Positions 9,722 through 20,710 of a stretch of 64,000 nt of DNA are shown piece by piece (position 1 is the first letter of the stretch; each line of letters opens with the position of its first letter). Position numbers and translations under genes: made by a program. Source of the stretch: Deltaproteobacteria bacterium (GTDB lineage Bacteria > Desulfobacterota > Desulfuromonadia > Geobacterales > Geobacteraceae); NCBI GenBank assembly GCA_021847245.1, contig JAJZUC010000005.1:1-64000 (forward strand), written 5' to 3'. The notes beneath the pieces were generated by a model, which ran no database searches, had not been told where the DNA came from, and saw only the letters and a program-made list of their open reading frames with translations.

Positions 9722-11062
9722 GTGGAGCTTTTCGCAGAAAAACGCATACTTACGGTAAGCCAGCTCACCGGTCTCATCCGCGGTGTCCTGGAGGAGAACT
9801 TCGAGCACGTCTGGGTCGAGGGGGAGGTGTCGAACCTGGCGATGCCGGCTTCGGGGCATCTCTATTTCACCCTCAAGGATGCCGGCGCGCAGCTGCGTTG
9901 CGTCATGTTCCGCGCGTCGGCCCGGGCCCTGAGGTTCCGGCCGAAGGACGGGATGGGGCTGATCGTGCGGGGACGGATCACCGTCTACGACCAGCGGGGC
10001 GATTACCAGCTCCTCGTGGAGTACCTGGAGCCCCGGGGGCTCGGGGCGTTGCAGCTGGCGTTCAGCCAGCTCAAGGAGAAGCTTGCCCGGGAGGGGCTCT
10101 TCGCCGAGGAGCGCAAGCGGCCGATCCCGGCCCTGCCGCAGCGGATCGGCATCGTGACCTCGCCGACGGGAGCGGCGATTCACGACATACTCCATGTCCT
10201 GAACCGCCGCTTCGCCAATCTGGAGGTGCTGATCCGTCCGGTGAAGGTGCAGGGGGAGGGGGCCGCCGAGGAGATTGCCGAGGCCATCCATGACCTCAAC
10301 CGCCACGGTGCGATCGACGTCATCATCGTCGGCAGGGGAGGCGGGTCCCTCGAAGATCTCTGGGCCTTCAACGAGGAGGTGGTCGCCCGGGCGATCCACC
10401 GCTCCAGGATCCCGGTCATCTCCGCCGTGGGGCACGAGGTCGACTTCACCATCGCCGATTTCGTGGCGGACCTGCGGGCACCGACCCCCTCCGCGGCGGC
10501 GGAGATGGTGGTAAAGAGCAAGGAGGAGCTGGCAGCCCGGGTCGATTTCCTGCGGCACCGGCTCGTCCAGAGGATGAAGGGGCGGCTCGCCGAGCGGCGC
10601 GGCGAGCTCGAAACCCTCAGCCGATCGCTGCGGGATCCGACCATGCTTCTCGGTCACCTCGCCCAGCGGGTCGACGACCTGGCGCTGCGGAGCGAGCGGG
10701 CGATCGCTGTTGCGCTCCGCCATCGACGCGCCGCGCTCGAAGGGCTGGGGAATCACCTGCGACTGACGAATCCGGCCCTGGAAATTGAACGGGTACGGGA
10801 GCGGATACTGGTGTTGGCGGGACGGAGCGAGGCCGCCCTGCGCCGCCGGCTGGACCGGGTCCGGGAGGCGACGGCCGTGGCGGCGGCGCGCCTCGACTCG
10901 CTCTCCCCCCTCGGGACCCTTGCCCGCGGGTACAGCATCGCCCTCAGGCTCCCGGCGCAACAGGTGGTGCGGGAGTCCCGCCAGATCGCCCCGGGAGACC
11001 GGCTGGAGCTTCGGTTCCACCGCGGCAAGGCCTTCTGCCAGGTCGAGTCGGCTGACGAGTGA
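9722..11062 (+). CDS. xseA: Exodeoxyribonuclease VII large subunit
   Basis: [30 protein letters not shown]... GTG start; adjacent to xseB. Confidence 0.97.
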   Translation: MELFAEKRILTVSQLTGLIRGVLEENFEHVWVEGEVSNLAMPASGHLYFTLKDAGAQLRCVMFRASARALRFRPKDGMGLIVRGRITVYDQRGDYQLLVEYLEPRGLGALQLAFSQLKEKLAREGLFAEERKRPIPALPQRIGIVTSPTGAAIHDILHVLNRRFANLEVLIRPVKVQGEGAAEEIAEAIHDLNRHGAIDVIIVGRGGGSLEDLWAFNEEVVARAIHRSRIPVISAVGHEVDFTIADFVADLRAPTPSAAAEMVVKSKEELAARVDFLRHRLVQRMKGRLAERRGELETLSRSLRDPTMLLGHLAQRVDDLALRSERAIAVALRHRRAALEGLGNHLRLTNPALEIERVRERILVLAGRSEAALRRRLDRVREATAVAAARLDSLSPLGTLARGYSIALRLPAQQVVRESRQIAPGDRLELRFHRGKAFCQVESADE

Positions 11063-11136
11063 CGGCGCGCAATTCCTTGACTCAAAGTATACAATCGGTA
11101 TAATGATTTCTTCATTTTTGCCGGGAAAGTAGCGAT

Positions 11137-11367
11137 ATGGCCGTCGAAAAATTCGAAACCGCCCTCAGGAAACTGGAAGATATCGTCAAGAAGCTCGAGG
11201 AAGGGGAGCTCTCCCTCGACGATTCGCTCAAGGCCTTCGAAGAGGGGGTCAAGATGGCCTCTTTCTGCACGAAGAAGCTTGACGAGGCCGAGAAGAAGGT
11301 TGAACTCCTCCTCAGGAAAAAGGACGGCAGTTTCGCCAAGGAAGCGTTCCGGCTCGACGACGAATAG
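11137..11367 (+). CDS. xseB: Exodeoxyribonuclease VII small subunit
   Basis: KFETALRKLEDIVKKLEEGELSLDDSLKAFEEGVK. Confidence 0.96.
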   Translation: MAVEKFETALRKLEDIVKKLEEGELSLDDSLKAFEEGVKMASFCTKKLDEAEKKVELLLRKKDGSFAKEAFRLDDE

Positions 11368-11435
11368 ACGCGCCTCCCGGCGCCCCCTGCCCCCCTCCGG
11401 GAACGTCGAATCCATTCATTTCAAAGCGAGATCCC

Positions 11436-12329
11436 ATGGAACTGAAAAGCTATCTCAAAGAACGTTGCGCCCTCGTTGACGAAGCGCTTGAGCGCTCCCT
11501 CCCCGCGGAGGACGAACTCCCGTTCTCCATCCACCGCGCCATGCACTATTCGGTCTTCGCCGGCGGGAAGAGGGTCCGGCCGATCCTGATGCTCGCCGCC
11601 TGCGAGGCGGTGGGAGGAACCATCGCGGATGCGATGCCGGCGGCGTGCGCCATGGAGATGATCCATACCTACTCCCTCATCCACGACGATCTGCCGGCCA
11701 TGGACGACGATGATTTCCGCCGCGGCCGGCCGACGAACCACAAGGTCTTCGGCGAGGCGATCGCGATCCTGGCGGGAGACGCCCTTCTCACCGAGGCGTT
11801 CATCCTGATGAGCTCCCCCGAGTATGCCGCCAGGGTCGGCGCCGAGCGCCTGCTGCCGGTGATCCGCGAGATCGGTCACTGCGCCGGCTCCCGCGGCATG
11901 GTCGGGGGACAGGTGGTCGACATGGAGAGCGAGGGGAACAGAGAGATCGACCTCGCCACGGTCCAGTACATCCATACCCACAAGACCGGTGCCCTCATGA
12001 AGGCTTCGGTCAAAGCGGGCGCCATCCTCGGCGGTGCCGGCAAAGAGGCGCTGGAGGCGATGACCAGGTACGGGGAGGCGGTGGGCCTCGCCTTCCAGAT
12101 CGCCGACGACATCCTCGATATCGAGGGGACCACGGAGCAGCTCGGCAAGGACGCCGGGAGCGACGAGGCCCGGGGGAAGGCAACCTACCCGGCGATCATG
12201 GGGCTGGCCGATTCCAAGCGCCGCGCCCGGGAACTGGTCGACATAGCCCTGGCGGCCGTGGCGCCGTTCGGCGACAGGGCCGAGCCGCTGCGGGAGATCG
12301 CCCGCTACATCGTCTCAAGGAAGTCCTGA
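11436..12329 (+). CDS. ispA: Polyprenyl (farnesyl/geranyl) diphosphate synthase
   Basis: [21 protein letters not shown] and DDILD motifs; operonic with xseB and dxs. Confidence 0.95.
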   Translation: MELKSYLKERCALVDEALERSLPAEDELPFSIHRAMHYSVFAGGKRVRPILMLAACEAVGGTIADAMPAACAMEMIHTYSLIHDDLPAMDDDDFRRGRPTNHKVFGEAIAILAGDALLTEAFILMSSPEYAARVGAERLLPVIREIGHCAGSRGMVGGQVVDMESEGNREIDLATVQYIHTHKTGALMKASVKAGAILGGAGKEALEAMTRYGEAVGLAFQIADDILDIEGTTEQLGKDAGSDEARGKATYPAIMGLADSKRRARELVDIALAAVAPFGDRAEPLREIARYIVSRKS

Positions 12330-14206
12330 TGTCCGCCATCCTCGACCGCATCGCGTCCCCCGCCGACCTGAAGGGGTTGAGCCCGAAGGAGCTGACGCAG
12401 CTTGCCGGCGAGCTCCGGCAGGAGATCATTGCCGTCTGCGCGAAGAACGGCGGGCACCTCGCCCCGAGCCTCGGGGTGGTGGAGTTGACCCTGGCGCTGC
12501 ACCGCGTGTTCGAGTCGCCGACGGACCGGATCATCTGGGACGTGGGGCACCAGGCCTACGCCCACAAGCTGATCACCGGGCGGCGGGAGCGGTTCGGCAC
12601 CCTCCGCACCCTCGGCGGGATCAGCGGCTTTCCGAAGCGAAACGAGTCCCCCCACGACGCCTTCGACACGGGCCACACCTCCACGTCGATCTCCGCCGCC
12701 CTCGGCTTTGCGGCTGCCCGCGACCTGCGGGGAGGGCGCAACAAGGTGATCGCGGTGATCGGCGACGGCTCCATGACCGGCGGGATCGCCTACGAGGGGC
12801 TCAACCACGCCGGGCACCTGAACAAGGATCTCGTGGTGGTCCTGAACGACAACGAGATGTCGATCGCCGAGAACGTGGGGGCGCTCTCCAACTTCCTCAA
12901 CCGCACCGTTACCAGCGAATTCGTCCACACCATGAAGAAGGAGCTCGAAGGTTTCCTCGGGAGCCTCGACCGGATCGGCCGCGGCGTCCTCAAGGTGGCC
13001 AAGCGGGCCGAGGAGTCGCTCAAGGGACTCTTCACCCCGGGAATGCTCTTCGAGGCGTTCGGGTTCGAGTACATCGGCCCCATCGACGGCCACGACATTG
13101 GCCGGCTGACGGAGACCTTCGAGAAGGTCCGGCGTTTCGACGACGCGGTGCTGATCCATGTCCTGACCAAGAAAGGGAAAGGGTACCCGCCGGCGGAACA
13201 GAACCCGGCTCTTTTTCACGGCGTGGGACCGTTCGAGATCGAGACCGGCAAGGTGCTGAAGGGGAAGGGGGGCGCGGCCTCCTACACCGGCGTCTTCGGC
13301 GAGGCGATCAAAAAGCTTGCCGCCGGGGACGAGCGGATCGTGGCCCTTACCGCCGCCATGCCCGACGGCACCGGGCTTACCCCCTTTGCCGCCGAGTTTC
13401 CGGAGCGCTTCTTCGACGTCGGGATTGCGGAGCAGCACGGCGTCACCTTTGCCGCGGGGCTTGCCGCGGAAGGGTACCGGCCGGTCTTCGCCGTCTATTC
13501 GTCGTTTCTCCAGCGGGCCTACGATCAGGTGTTCCACGACGTCTGTCTCCAGAACCTTCCGGTCACCTTCGCCATCGACCGCGCCGGGGTGGTCGGAAGC
13601 GACGGCCCGACCCACCACGGGCTCTTCGATCTCTCCTATCTGCGGCACCTGCCGAACATGGTCCTGATGGCCCCCAAGGACGAGAACGAGCTGCAGCACA
13701 TGCTCAGGACCGCCCTGGAGCACGAGGGGCCTGCCGCGGTCCGCTATCCCCGGGGAAACGGCTACGGTGTCTCCCTCGACCAGACGTACCAAAGTCTGCC
13801 GCTCGGCAGGGGCGAAGTGCTGAGGGAAGGGCGCCACGGGGCGATCCTCGCCGTCGGCACCACCGTCTACCCGGCCCGGGAGGCGGCGGAAGAGCTGGCC
13901 GGCGAGGGGATCGACCTCGCGGTGGTCAACGCCCGCTTCGTGAAGCCCCTGGACCGGGAGCTCGTCCTCACCCTTGCCCGGCGGTTCGGCCGGCTGCTGA
14001 CCGTTGAGGAGAACGTCGTCCAGGGGGGGGTCGGCACGGCGGTGCTGGAGCTTCTGGAGGAAGAGGGGGTGACGGGGGTCCCGGTCCTGCGGCTCGGCTA
14101 TCCGGACCGCTTTGTCGAACAGGGAGAACAGCCCGAGCTGCGGGCGATCCACGGGCTTGATGCGCCGGGGATCGCGGCCCGGGCACGGGAGTTCTTCGGA
14201 AGATGA
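12329..14206 (+). CDS. dxs: 1-deoxy-D-xylulose-5-phosphate synthase
   Basis: [33 protein letters not shown] and full-length 625 aa. Confidence 0.98.
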   Translation: MSAILDRIASPADLKGLSPKELTQLAGELRQEIIAVCAKNGGHLAPSLGVVELTLALHRVFESPTDRIIWDVGHQAYAHKLITGRRERFGTLRTLGGISGFPKRNESPHDAFDTGHTSTSISAALGFAAARDLRGGRNKVIAVIGDGSMTGGIAYEGLNHAGHLNKDLVVVLNDNEMSIAENVGALSNFLNRTVTSEFVHTMKKELEGFLGSLDRIGRGVLKVAKRAEESLKGLFTPGMLFEAFGFEYIGPIDGHDIGRLTETFEKVRRFDDAVLIHVLTKKGKGYPPAEQNPALFHGVGPFEIETGKVLKGKGGAASYTGVFGEAIKKLAAGDERIVALTAAMPDGTGLTPFAAEFPERFFDVGIAEQHGVTFAAGLAAEGYRPVFAVYSSFLQRAYDQVFHDVCLQNLPVTFAIDRAGVVGSDGPTHHGLFDLSYLRHLPNMVLMAPKDENELQHMLRTALEHEGPAAVRYPRGNGYGVSLDQTYQSLPLGRGEVLREGRHGAILAVGTTVYPAREAAEELAGEGIDLAVVNARFVKPLDRELVLTLARRFGRLLTVEENVVQGGVGTAVLELLEEEGVTGVPVLRLGYPDRFVEQGEQPELRAIHGLDAPGIAARAREFFGR

Positions 14207-14216
14207 GAGAGATACG

Positions 14217-14247
14217 AAGGCCGGGTCACCACCCGGCCTTCCTTTTT
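14217..14247 (+). terminator. Rho-independent terminator after dxs
   Basis: AAGGCCGGGT-CACC-ACCCGGCCTTCCTTTTT. Confidence 0.85.
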
Positions 14248-14310
14248 GCAGGTGGTCTTGAACCAGGCTGGCTGATATAATACGACCAGGGTGACGCTTG
14301 GAAACCGGAG

Positions 14311-14607
14311 GTGGAAATGACATATCCAGACCTCATGAAGGCCCTGGAGATATTCGGCCTGACCGACCGGGTGACGCTTCGGGACATCAAGAACAGACAC
14401 CGCGAGCTGGTGAGGCGCTGCCACCCCGATGCCGGTGCGCCCCCCGATTCGGCGGAGATCCGGCTCATCAACGCCGCCTACCGCCTGCTTTGCGACTACG
14501 TCGTAAACTACCGCTTCTCCTTCTCCCGGGAGGAGTTCTACGAGCAGAATCCCGAGGAGCGGCTCCGGATGCAGTTTGAAGGTACGCCCCTTTGGGATGT
14601 CCGCTGA
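14311..14607 (+). CDS. Small J-domain protein
   Basis: TLRDIKNRHRELVRRCHPDAG...EIRLINAAYRLL with HPD motif. Confidence 0.85.
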   Translation: MEMTYPDLMKALEIFGLTDRVTLRDIKNRHRELVRRCHPDAGAPPDSAEIRLINAAYRLLCDYVVNYRFSFSREEFYEQNPEERLRMQFEGTPLWDVR

Positions 14608-14614
14608 GCACGCC

Positions 14615-15895
14615 ATGAAACCGAGATTCACCCCTCTCGCCCCGATCGCCTGCCTCCTTGCCGCCCTCTCTCTCCCCGTCACCCTCCGCAACGCCGTGGG
14701 AGCGGATCCCATCCTGCACAACAATTACGGCGTCCAGCTCCTCGACCGAGGTGAGCTGGAAAAGGGGATCGAGCAGCTGGAGAAGGCTTACAGTCTCTAC
14801 GGCATGGACCAGACCCTCAGGAGCAATCTGGCCATGGCCTATACCCTGCTCGGTCACCGGTTTCTGGACAAAAAGTCCTATCCCGAGGCGGCCGGGGAGT
14901 TCGACAAGGCGAGCGCCCTCTTTCCCGATGATCCCCGCTACCATCTGCTGAAGGGGATTGCCCTCACCCTGGCGAAGAGCTACGAGCCTGCCCGTTACGA
15001 GCTTGAACTCGCCGCTTCCCTCGGGGGGGATACGGCGGAGGGGCTCTATTTCTTAGGCCGGATCCGGTACGAGTCGGGCGAAACGGACGAGGCGCTCCGG
15101 TACTGGGAAAAGGCCGCCGCCCTCGCTCCGTCGGATCCCTCCCTGGCCGCCCTGCTGGAGCGGATGCGGCGGGAGCAGGCAGTGGAGACGAAGATGGACC
15201 GGGGACACAGCTCGCGGTTCATTCTCTCCTATGATGCCGACGTCAGGCCGCAGATCGCCCTTGACCTCCTGAGCGCCCTCGAAACCATCTACAACAGTGT
15301 CGGCACCGATCTCGATTACTTCCCCGAAGCACGGGTGCCGGTCATTCTCTACACCAGGAAGGACTACCGTGAGGTCACCCGCTCCCCCGGCTGGTCGGGG
15401 GGGCTCTACGACGGCAAGATCCGGCTTCCGGTGGGGGGGGTGACGGAGATCACCCCCGAGCTCCGGGCCACGCTGCGCCACGAGTACACCCATGCGGTGA
15501 TCCGCGACCTGACGAAGGGGAACTGTCCCACCTGGCTCAACGAGGGGATTGCCGAACTCCAGGGACGGCTCGAACACAACACGCCGTTGGCGGAGCTGGG
15601 ACGGGCGGCGCGGGAGGGGCGGTTCATCCCCCTCAAGACGATGGAGGGACCGTTCACGGCCCTCGGCGCCGGGGATGTCCGACTGGCGTACGAGGAGAGC
15701 TATGCCGTGGTCAATTTCATGGTGACGACCTACGGCTGGTTCCGGGTGCGGTCGATCCTGACCGCCCTCGGCGACGGGCAGACCGTCGAGGCGGCGATCG
15801 CCTCCGGCCTGAAGGATTTCGGACTGACCTACGATGGGGTTATGGGTGAGTGGCGGGCGTACATGGCGCGGGAATACGGCGGCAGCGGTAGATGA
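14615..15895 (+). CDS. TPR-repeat protein with a peptidase MA-like (gluzincin) domain
   Basis: Signal peptide, TPR units, then TLRHEYTHAVIRDLTKGNCPTWLNEGIAE (HExxH-like HEYTH...E). Confidence 0.85.
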   Translation: MKPRFTPLAPIACLLAALSLPVTLRNAVGADPILHNNYGVQLLDRGELEKGIEQLEKAYSLYGMDQTLRSNLAMAYTLLGHRFLDKKSYPEAAGEFDKASALFPDDPRYHLLKGIALTLAKSYEPARYELELAASLGGDTAEGLYFLGRIRYESGETDEALRYWEKAAALAPSDPSLAALLERMRREQAVETKMDRGHSSRFILSYDADVRPQIALDLLSALETIYNSVGTDLDYFPEARVPVILYTRKDYREVTRSPGWSGGLYDGKIRLPVGGVTEITPELRATLRHEYTHAVIRDLTKGNCPTWLNEGIAELQGRLEHNTPLAELGRAAREGRFIPLKTMEGPFTALGAGDVRLAYEESYAVVNFMVTTYGWFRVRSILTALGDGQTVEAAIASGLKDFGLTYDGVMGEWRAYMAREYGGSGR

Positions 15896-16107
15896 ATCTT
15901 CCCGGATCGAGATGGTAAAAAGAATCCCGGCCTCCTCATGGCGTTTGGCAAGAGCCTCGGATGACAAATAACGATTGTTCCCGCTGATGGCCGACTGGAT
16001 GGTGGTGCTGGTGCGAGGGGGTGAATTGCTATGAGTGGTTGGTGATGGGGATTGCTGAAGATGACGATGATTTATCACTTGACAGAGGCGGAGGTCTCAT
16101 TTATAAA

Positions 16108-16124
16108 AGGACTAAAACGGTCCT
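16108..16124. promoter_or_regulatory. Candidate Rrf2 operator, copy 1
   Basis: AGGACTAAAACGGTCCT, just upstream of the Rrf2-family gene. Confidence 0.75.
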
Positions 16125-16136
16125 AAAGGTGTTTTT

Positions 16137-16547
16137 ATGATGGAACTGACCCGCAAGGGGGAGTACGCAATTAGGGGCATTATCTACCTGGCCCAGCTTC
16201 CGCCGGGGAAAGTCGCTCTCATCAGCGAGATTGCCGAGGCGGCAGAGGTCCCCCAGACCTTTCTGGCGAAGATCCTCCAGAGCTTTGCCAAGATTGGCCT
16301 CGTCAAGTCGTTTCGGGGGGCGGGGGGGGGCTTCACGCTCGGCCGTTCCGCCGAGCAGATCACCCTGCGGGAGGTGGTGGAGGCGGTGGAGGGGCCGATC
16401 CTGCCGAACCGTTGCCTTCTGGGGGCCGGCACCTGCGAGCGTGACGGCACCTGCGGCGTCCACCCCGTCTGGCGCGAGGTACAGGGGAAGGTGGTGGAAG
16501 TGCTCGACGGGGTGTCCATCAAGGAGTTGGCGGCACGCAAGAAATAG
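16137..16547 (+). CDS. Rrf2-family regulator, probably Fe-S binding
   Basis: MELTRKGEYAIRGIIYLAQLPPGKVALISEIAEAAEVPQTFLAKILQSFAKIGLVKSFRGAGGGFTLGR; C-X6-C-X5-C cluster (CLLGAGTCERDGTC). Confidence 0.93.
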   Translation: MMELTRKGEYAIRGIIYLAQLPPGKVALISEIAEAAEVPQTFLAKILQSFAKIGLVKSFRGAGGGFTLGRSAEQITLREVVEAVEGPILPNRCLLGAGTCERDGTCGVHPVWREVQGKVVEVLDGVSIKELAARKK

Positions 16548-16566
16548 TTTTTTTTTGTCCACATAA

Positions 16567-16583
16567 AGGACAAAAACGGTCCT
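16567..16583. promoter_or_regulatory. Candidate Rrf2 operator, copy 2, upstream of cydA
   Basis: AGGACAAAAACGGTCCT, one mismatch to copy 1. Confidence 0.78.
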
Positions 16584-16666
16584 GTATGGTAAGGTTGAAC
16601 CGAATTTTTCCGGTTCGAAATCGCTTCCGAAAATAATTCAGCACCACACTTCAAAGGAGGACGGCA

Positions 16667-18019
16667 ATGGATGTCTTATTCATGAGCAGGCTGCAGTTTG
16701 CGATTACGAGCATGTTCCATTTCATCTTCGTACCGCTTACCCTCGGCCTCTCCATTCTCACGGCGTTCATGGAAACCCGCTACGTCATCAGCGGCGACGA
16801 GACCTGGCTCAAGATGGCCAAGTTCTGGGGGAAACTCTTCCTGATCAACTTTGCCCTGGGGGTCGTCACGGGGATCACGCTGGAGTTCCAGTTCGGGATG
16901 AACTGGGCCGAATACTCCAAGTACGTCGGCGATATCTTCGGGGCGCCGCTGGCCATCGAGGCGACCGTGGCGTTCTTCATGGAGTCGGTATTCATCGGGG
17001 TCTGGATCTTCGGCTGGAACAAGGTCTCCAAGACCTTCCATGCGGTCTCCATCTGGCTGGTGGCAATCGCCACCAACCTCTCGGCCCTCTGGATCCTCCT
17101 GGCCAACGGCTGGATGCAGCATCCGGTTGGGTACGTACTGCGCAACGGCCGGGCCGAGATGGTCGATTTCATGGCGATGGTGACCAACCCTTACGGCCTG
17201 CTGAAATTCGGTCACCAGATCGTTTCCGGTTATACCGTGGCGGCGTTCTTCGTCATGGGAATCTCCGCCTGGCACCTGCTGCGCAAGAACCAGCCCGAGT
17301 TCTTCACCCGCTCCTTCAAGCTGGCGGCGGCCTTCGGCCTTGTTTCCGCGATCCTCGTCGGGGTGATCGGCGATTTCCACGCCGTTGAGGTGGCCAAGAC
17401 CCAGCCGACCAAGTTCGCCGCCATGGAGTCGGTCTGGGAAACCAGGAAGGGGGTGGGGCTGAACCTGATCCTCCTCCCGGACGAGAAGCGCGAATGCAAC
17501 GCCATCGAGCGCCTCTGCATCCCGAACATGGTCAGCCTCCTGGCGTTCCACCAGCCCGAGGCCGAGATCAAGGGGCTCAAGGACTTCCCGCGGGAGCTCC
17601 GGCCGCCGGTGATGCTCACCTATCTCAGCTTCCGGGCGATGGTGGGGCTCGGCACGCTCTTCATCCTGCTCTCGCTGGTGGCCGTCTTCCTCTCCCGCAC
17701 GGGACGGCTCCAGAACTTCCCGCTCTTTCTCAAGGTGCTGGTCTATGCCATTCCGCTCCCCTATATCGCCAACCAGCTCGGCTGGGTGGTGGCCGAGGTG
17801 GGGCGGCAGCCGTGGATCGTGTACGGGGTGCTCAAGACCTCCGACGCGGTCTCCAGGTCGGTCACGACGGCCCAGGTGGTCGGATCGCTCGCCGGCTTCA
17901 CCCTTCTGTACGGGTTTCTCGGCGTGGTCGACATCTATCTCCTGATCAAGTACGCCCGGAAAGGGCCCGACGACGACCTCTCCGGCATCATCAAACCCGT
18001 ATCGGCAAGGAGGGCGTAA
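16667..18019 (+). CDS. cydA: Cytochrome bd ubiquinol oxidase subunit I
   Basis: SRLQFAITSMFHFIFVPLTLGLS, GWVVAEVGRQPW. Confidence 0.96.
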   Translation: MDVLFMSRLQFAITSMFHFIFVPLTLGLSILTAFMETRYVISGDETWLKMAKFWGKLFLINFALGVVTGITLEFQFGMNWAEYSKYVGDIFGAPLAIEATVAFFMESVFIGVWIFGWNKVSKTFHAVSIWLVAIATNLSALWILLANGWMQHPVGYVLRNGRAEMVDFMAMVTNPYGLLKFGHQIVSGYTVAAFFVMGISAWHLLRKNQPEFFTRSFKLAAAFGLVSAILVGVIGDFHAVEVAKTQPTKFAAMESVWETRKGVGLNLILLPDEKRECNAIERLCIPNMVSLLAFHQPEAEIKGLKDFPRELRPPVMLTYLSFRAMVGLGTLFILLSLVAVFLSRTGRLQNFPLFLKVLVYAIPLPYIANQLGWVVAEVGRQPWIVYGVLKTSDAVSRSVTTAQVVGSLAGFTLLYGFLGVVDIYLLIKYARKGPDDDLSGIIKPVSARRA

Positions 18020-18020
18020 C

Positions 18021-19049
18021 ATGGAACTGCAGATTACCTGGTTCGTGCTCTGGGGTGTTCTCTGGGCGGTCTACTTCATGCTCGACGGCTTCGTCCTCGG
18101 CACCGGCATCCTCCACAATTTCCTGGCCCGGACCGACGGCGAGAAGCGGGTCCTCATCAATACGATCGGCCCGGTCTGGGACGGCAACGAGGTCTGGCTG
18201 ATCACCGCCGGCGGCGCCACCTTCGCCGCGTTCCCGACCACCTATGCGCTGATGTTCAGCTATCTCTACACGGCGCTGCTGCTCCTGCTCTTCGCGCTCA
18301 TCGTCCGCGGGGTCTCCTTCGAGTTCCGCGGCAAGGTCGAGGGAGAGGGGTGGAAACGGGGCTGGGACATGGCGATCCAGGTGTCGAGCTTTCTCCCGGC
18401 GCTCCTGTTCGGCGTTGCCTTCGGCAACATCTTCATGGGGCTCCCCATGGATGCCGCCGGCTACCACGGCTCGCTCCTCTCGCTGCTCAACCCCTATGGC
18501 CTGCTGACCGGCGTCCTCTTCGTGCTCCTCTTCACGGTGCACGGCGCGCTGTACCTGGCGGTGAAAACCGTCGGCGACCTGAGCGCCCGCGCCAAGGCCC
18601 TCGCCGACAAGGTCTGGCCGGCACTCCTTGTGGTGGCGGTCGCCTTCCTGGCCTACACCAAATTTGCCACCGGGCTCTTCGACAACTACCTCTCGGCGCC
18701 TCTTCTCTTTGTCGTCCCGCTCCTGGCGGTGACGGCGCTTCTGGCCACGAGAATCCTCTCCGCCAGGGGGGCGACGCCGGGCGCCTTCGCGGCCTCCTGC
18801 GTGACGGTCCTGATGGTGGTCGCCACCGGTGTCACCGGACTCTTCCCGAACCTGATCCCGTCGAGCCTCGACCCGAACTTCAGTCTGACGATCTACAACT
18901 CTTCGTCGAGCCCCTACACCCTGAAGCTCATGACCATCGTCGCCTTCATCTTCGTGCCGATCGTCATTGCCTACAAGATCTGGGTCTACCGGATCTTTCG
19001 GGCGCCGGTGACGGAGGCCGAGGTCCTGGGGGACAAGAACGCCTACTGA
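18021..19049 (+). CDS. cydB: Cytochrome bd ubiquinol oxidase subunit II
   Basis: LDGFVLGTGILHNFLARTDGEKRVLINTIGPVWDGNEVWLITAGGATFAAFP. Confidence 0.96.
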   Translation: MELQITWFVLWGVLWAVYFMLDGFVLGTGILHNFLARTDGEKRVLINTIGPVWDGNEVWLITAGGATFAAFPTTYALMFSYLYTALLLLLFALIVRGVSFEFRGKVEGEGWKRGWDMAIQVSSFLPALLFGVAFGNIFMGLPMDAAGYHGSLLSLLNPYGLLTGVLFVLLFTVHGALYLAVKTVGDLSARAKALADKVWPALLVVAVAFLAYTKFATGLFDNYLSAPLLFVVPLLAVTALLATRILSARGATPGAFAASCVTVLMVVATGVTGLFPNLIPSSLDPNFSLTIYNSSSSPYTLKLMTIVAFIFVPIVIAYKIWVYRIFRAPVTEAEVLGDKNAY

Positions 19050-19070
19050 TCCATAACCGCTGTGAGAACG

Positions 19071-19102
19071 AAAAAAGCCTGCGTGACTGCAGGCTTTTTT
19101 CG
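19071..19102. terminator. Terminator after cydB
   Basis: AAAAAAGCCTGC-GTGACT-GCAGGCTTTTTTCG. Confidence 0.88.
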
Positions 19103-19255
19103 TTGTATAGTACGCCCCTCTTATTGCCCCCCGCCGACAAGCATAATCTCTGTCGAAAAGAATCATTTTTCGGTAAACCGGCGGCATTTCCGGCCGATAA
19201 TAATTAACAGGACCAGGACGGACTCCCCGCCGCCTCCCCAATTTCGTGAGCTGCC

Positions 19256-20620
19256 ATGGCAGACGTCGTTGCCCATAAACTCCTCAGGACCTTCTTCAGA
19301 CGCAGCTTCTGGATTACGGTCATCCTTGCGCTGATCCTGTCGGGGGTCGTTCCCCTGATCATCTACCGCTATCATCTCCACCAGTATCAGGTGGAATCGG
19401 CGGCTCTGCTCCACCGCTTCATCGAGAAGGAAATCTGCTTCAGTCCCCACGATCTGCTCGAAAACCCGAAGAGTCTGGAGGCGACGGTTTCCAACATCAA
19501 CGTCTTCATGGAGTTCGGGGACCTGGTCGAGTTCAAGCTCTGGTCGGCCGACGGCACCCTCATCCATGCCTATCGCGCCCAGGATCTCGTCGGTCACCGG
19601 TTCCCCGGCAACGAGCGCCTGATGGAAACGGTGCGCACCGGCCGGACCTTCGTGGAGATCGAGGATACCCGCGACAGTGAAAACCTCAACCTGAAGGAGT
19701 TCGGCACCCTGGTCGAGATGTACGCGCCGGTAGTCGTCGACGGGACGGTGCAGGGGGCGGTGGAGGTCTATCGCAAGGCGCCGAAGTTCGAGCTCCTCAC
19801 GGGGCACATCGTCCTGGTGGTCTCCATCGCGGTCATCATTTTCCTGCTCCTTTACATGCTGCTCTATGGCCGGTTCCGGGCCGCCGCCACGAGCCTCATT
19901 GATTACGACGAGAAGCTGCAGGACGCCTACCGTTCCCTGGGGCTCTCCTACTTCGACACCATCCGCAGCCTCATCAAGGCCCTGGAACTGCGGGACATGG
20001 AGACGGAGGGTCATTCGGAACGGGTGGTCGCCGTCTCTCTCCACATCGGCGAGCGGCTCGGGATTCCGGAGGACGAGCTCGACAAGCTGGTGCTCGGCTC
20101 CTACCTACACGACATCGGCAAGATCGGGGTTCCCGACTCGATCCTTCTCAAGCCCGGCGGGCTCACCTCCGAGGAGGGAGCGGTCATACGCTCCCACGTG
20201 GAGAAGGGGCTTGAGATCATCGGCACCATCGAGTTCCTCGGTCCGGCGGCCGAGGTGGTCCGTTACCACCACGAGAAATGGGACGGCTCCGGCTACAGCG
20301 CCGGCCTCAAGGGTACTGAAATCCCGCTGGCGGCCCGAATCTTCGCGGTGGTCGACGTCTTCGACGCCCTGATCAGCAACCGCCCCTACCGCAGCCCCAT
20401 GTCGTTCGAAGAGGCGCAGGCGATGATCCTGGCGGGGCGGGGGGGCCATTTCGACCCGCAGGTCGTGGATGTCTTCCTGGAGATCGGGCGGGAGGAGTTC
20501 GAGGCGCTGAAGAAGGAGATCGCCGGGTGCGGCATCCATCACACGGTCAATGCCGCGGTCGAAAACATTCTCTGCCGGCTGAACGTCGTCGCGGATGCGG
20601 AGACGAAGCGCGGCGTCTGA
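19256..20620 (+). CDS. Membrane HD-GYP domain protein (predicted c-di-GMP phosphodiesterase)
   Basis: N-terminal sensor with two TM segments; HSERVV, YLHDIGKIGVPDSIL, RYHHEKWDGSGY. Confidence 0.92.
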   Translation: MADVVAHKLLRTFFRRSFWITVILALILSGVVPLIIYRYHLHQYQVESAALLHRFIEKEICFSPHDLLENPKSLEATVSNINVFMEFGDLVEFKLWSADGTLIHAYRAQDLVGHRFPGNERLMETVRTGRTFVEIEDTRDSENLNLKEFGTLVEMYAPVVVDGTVQGAVEVYRKAPKFELLTGHIVLVVSIAVIIFLLLYMLLYGRFRAAATSLIDYDEKLQDAYRSLGLSYFDTIRSLIKALELRDMETEGHSERVVAVSLHIGERLGIPEDELDKLVLGSYLHDIGKIGVPDSILLKPGGLTSEEGAVIRSHVEKGLEIIGTIEFLGPAAEVVRYHHEKWDGSGYSAGLKGTEIPLAARIFAVVDVFDALISNRPYRSPMSFEEAQAMILAGRGGHFDPQVVDVFLEIGREEFEALKKEIAGCGIHHTVNAAVENILCRLNVVADAETKRGV

Positions 20621-20641
20621 GTCCCGCTGGCATGGAACAGG

Positions 20642-20686
20642 GAAAAACGAAAGGGTGCGACACAGGTGCGCACCCTTTCGTTTTTC
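20642..20686. terminator. Bidirectional terminator
   Basis: GAAAAACGAAAGGGTGCG...CGCACCCTTTCGTTTTTC between convergent genes. Confidence 0.88.
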
Positions 20687-20710
20687 GAGGGAACCGTCGA
20701 TCTCGCCGTG

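Noticed and set aside
12305-14323. 672-aa minus-strand ORF
   Set aside because: Lies opposite dxs, which is unmistakable; shadow ORF of high-GC codon usage
15896-16080. Minus-strand ORF reading SAISGNNRYLSSEALAKRHEEAGILF between the TPR gene and the Rrf2 gene
   Set aside because: Could be a gene remnant, but no family recognised and most of the frame is antisense to the TPR/peptidase gene
16676-18022. 448-aa minus-strand ORF
   Set aside because: Antisense of cydA; His/Glu/Arg-rich shadow frame
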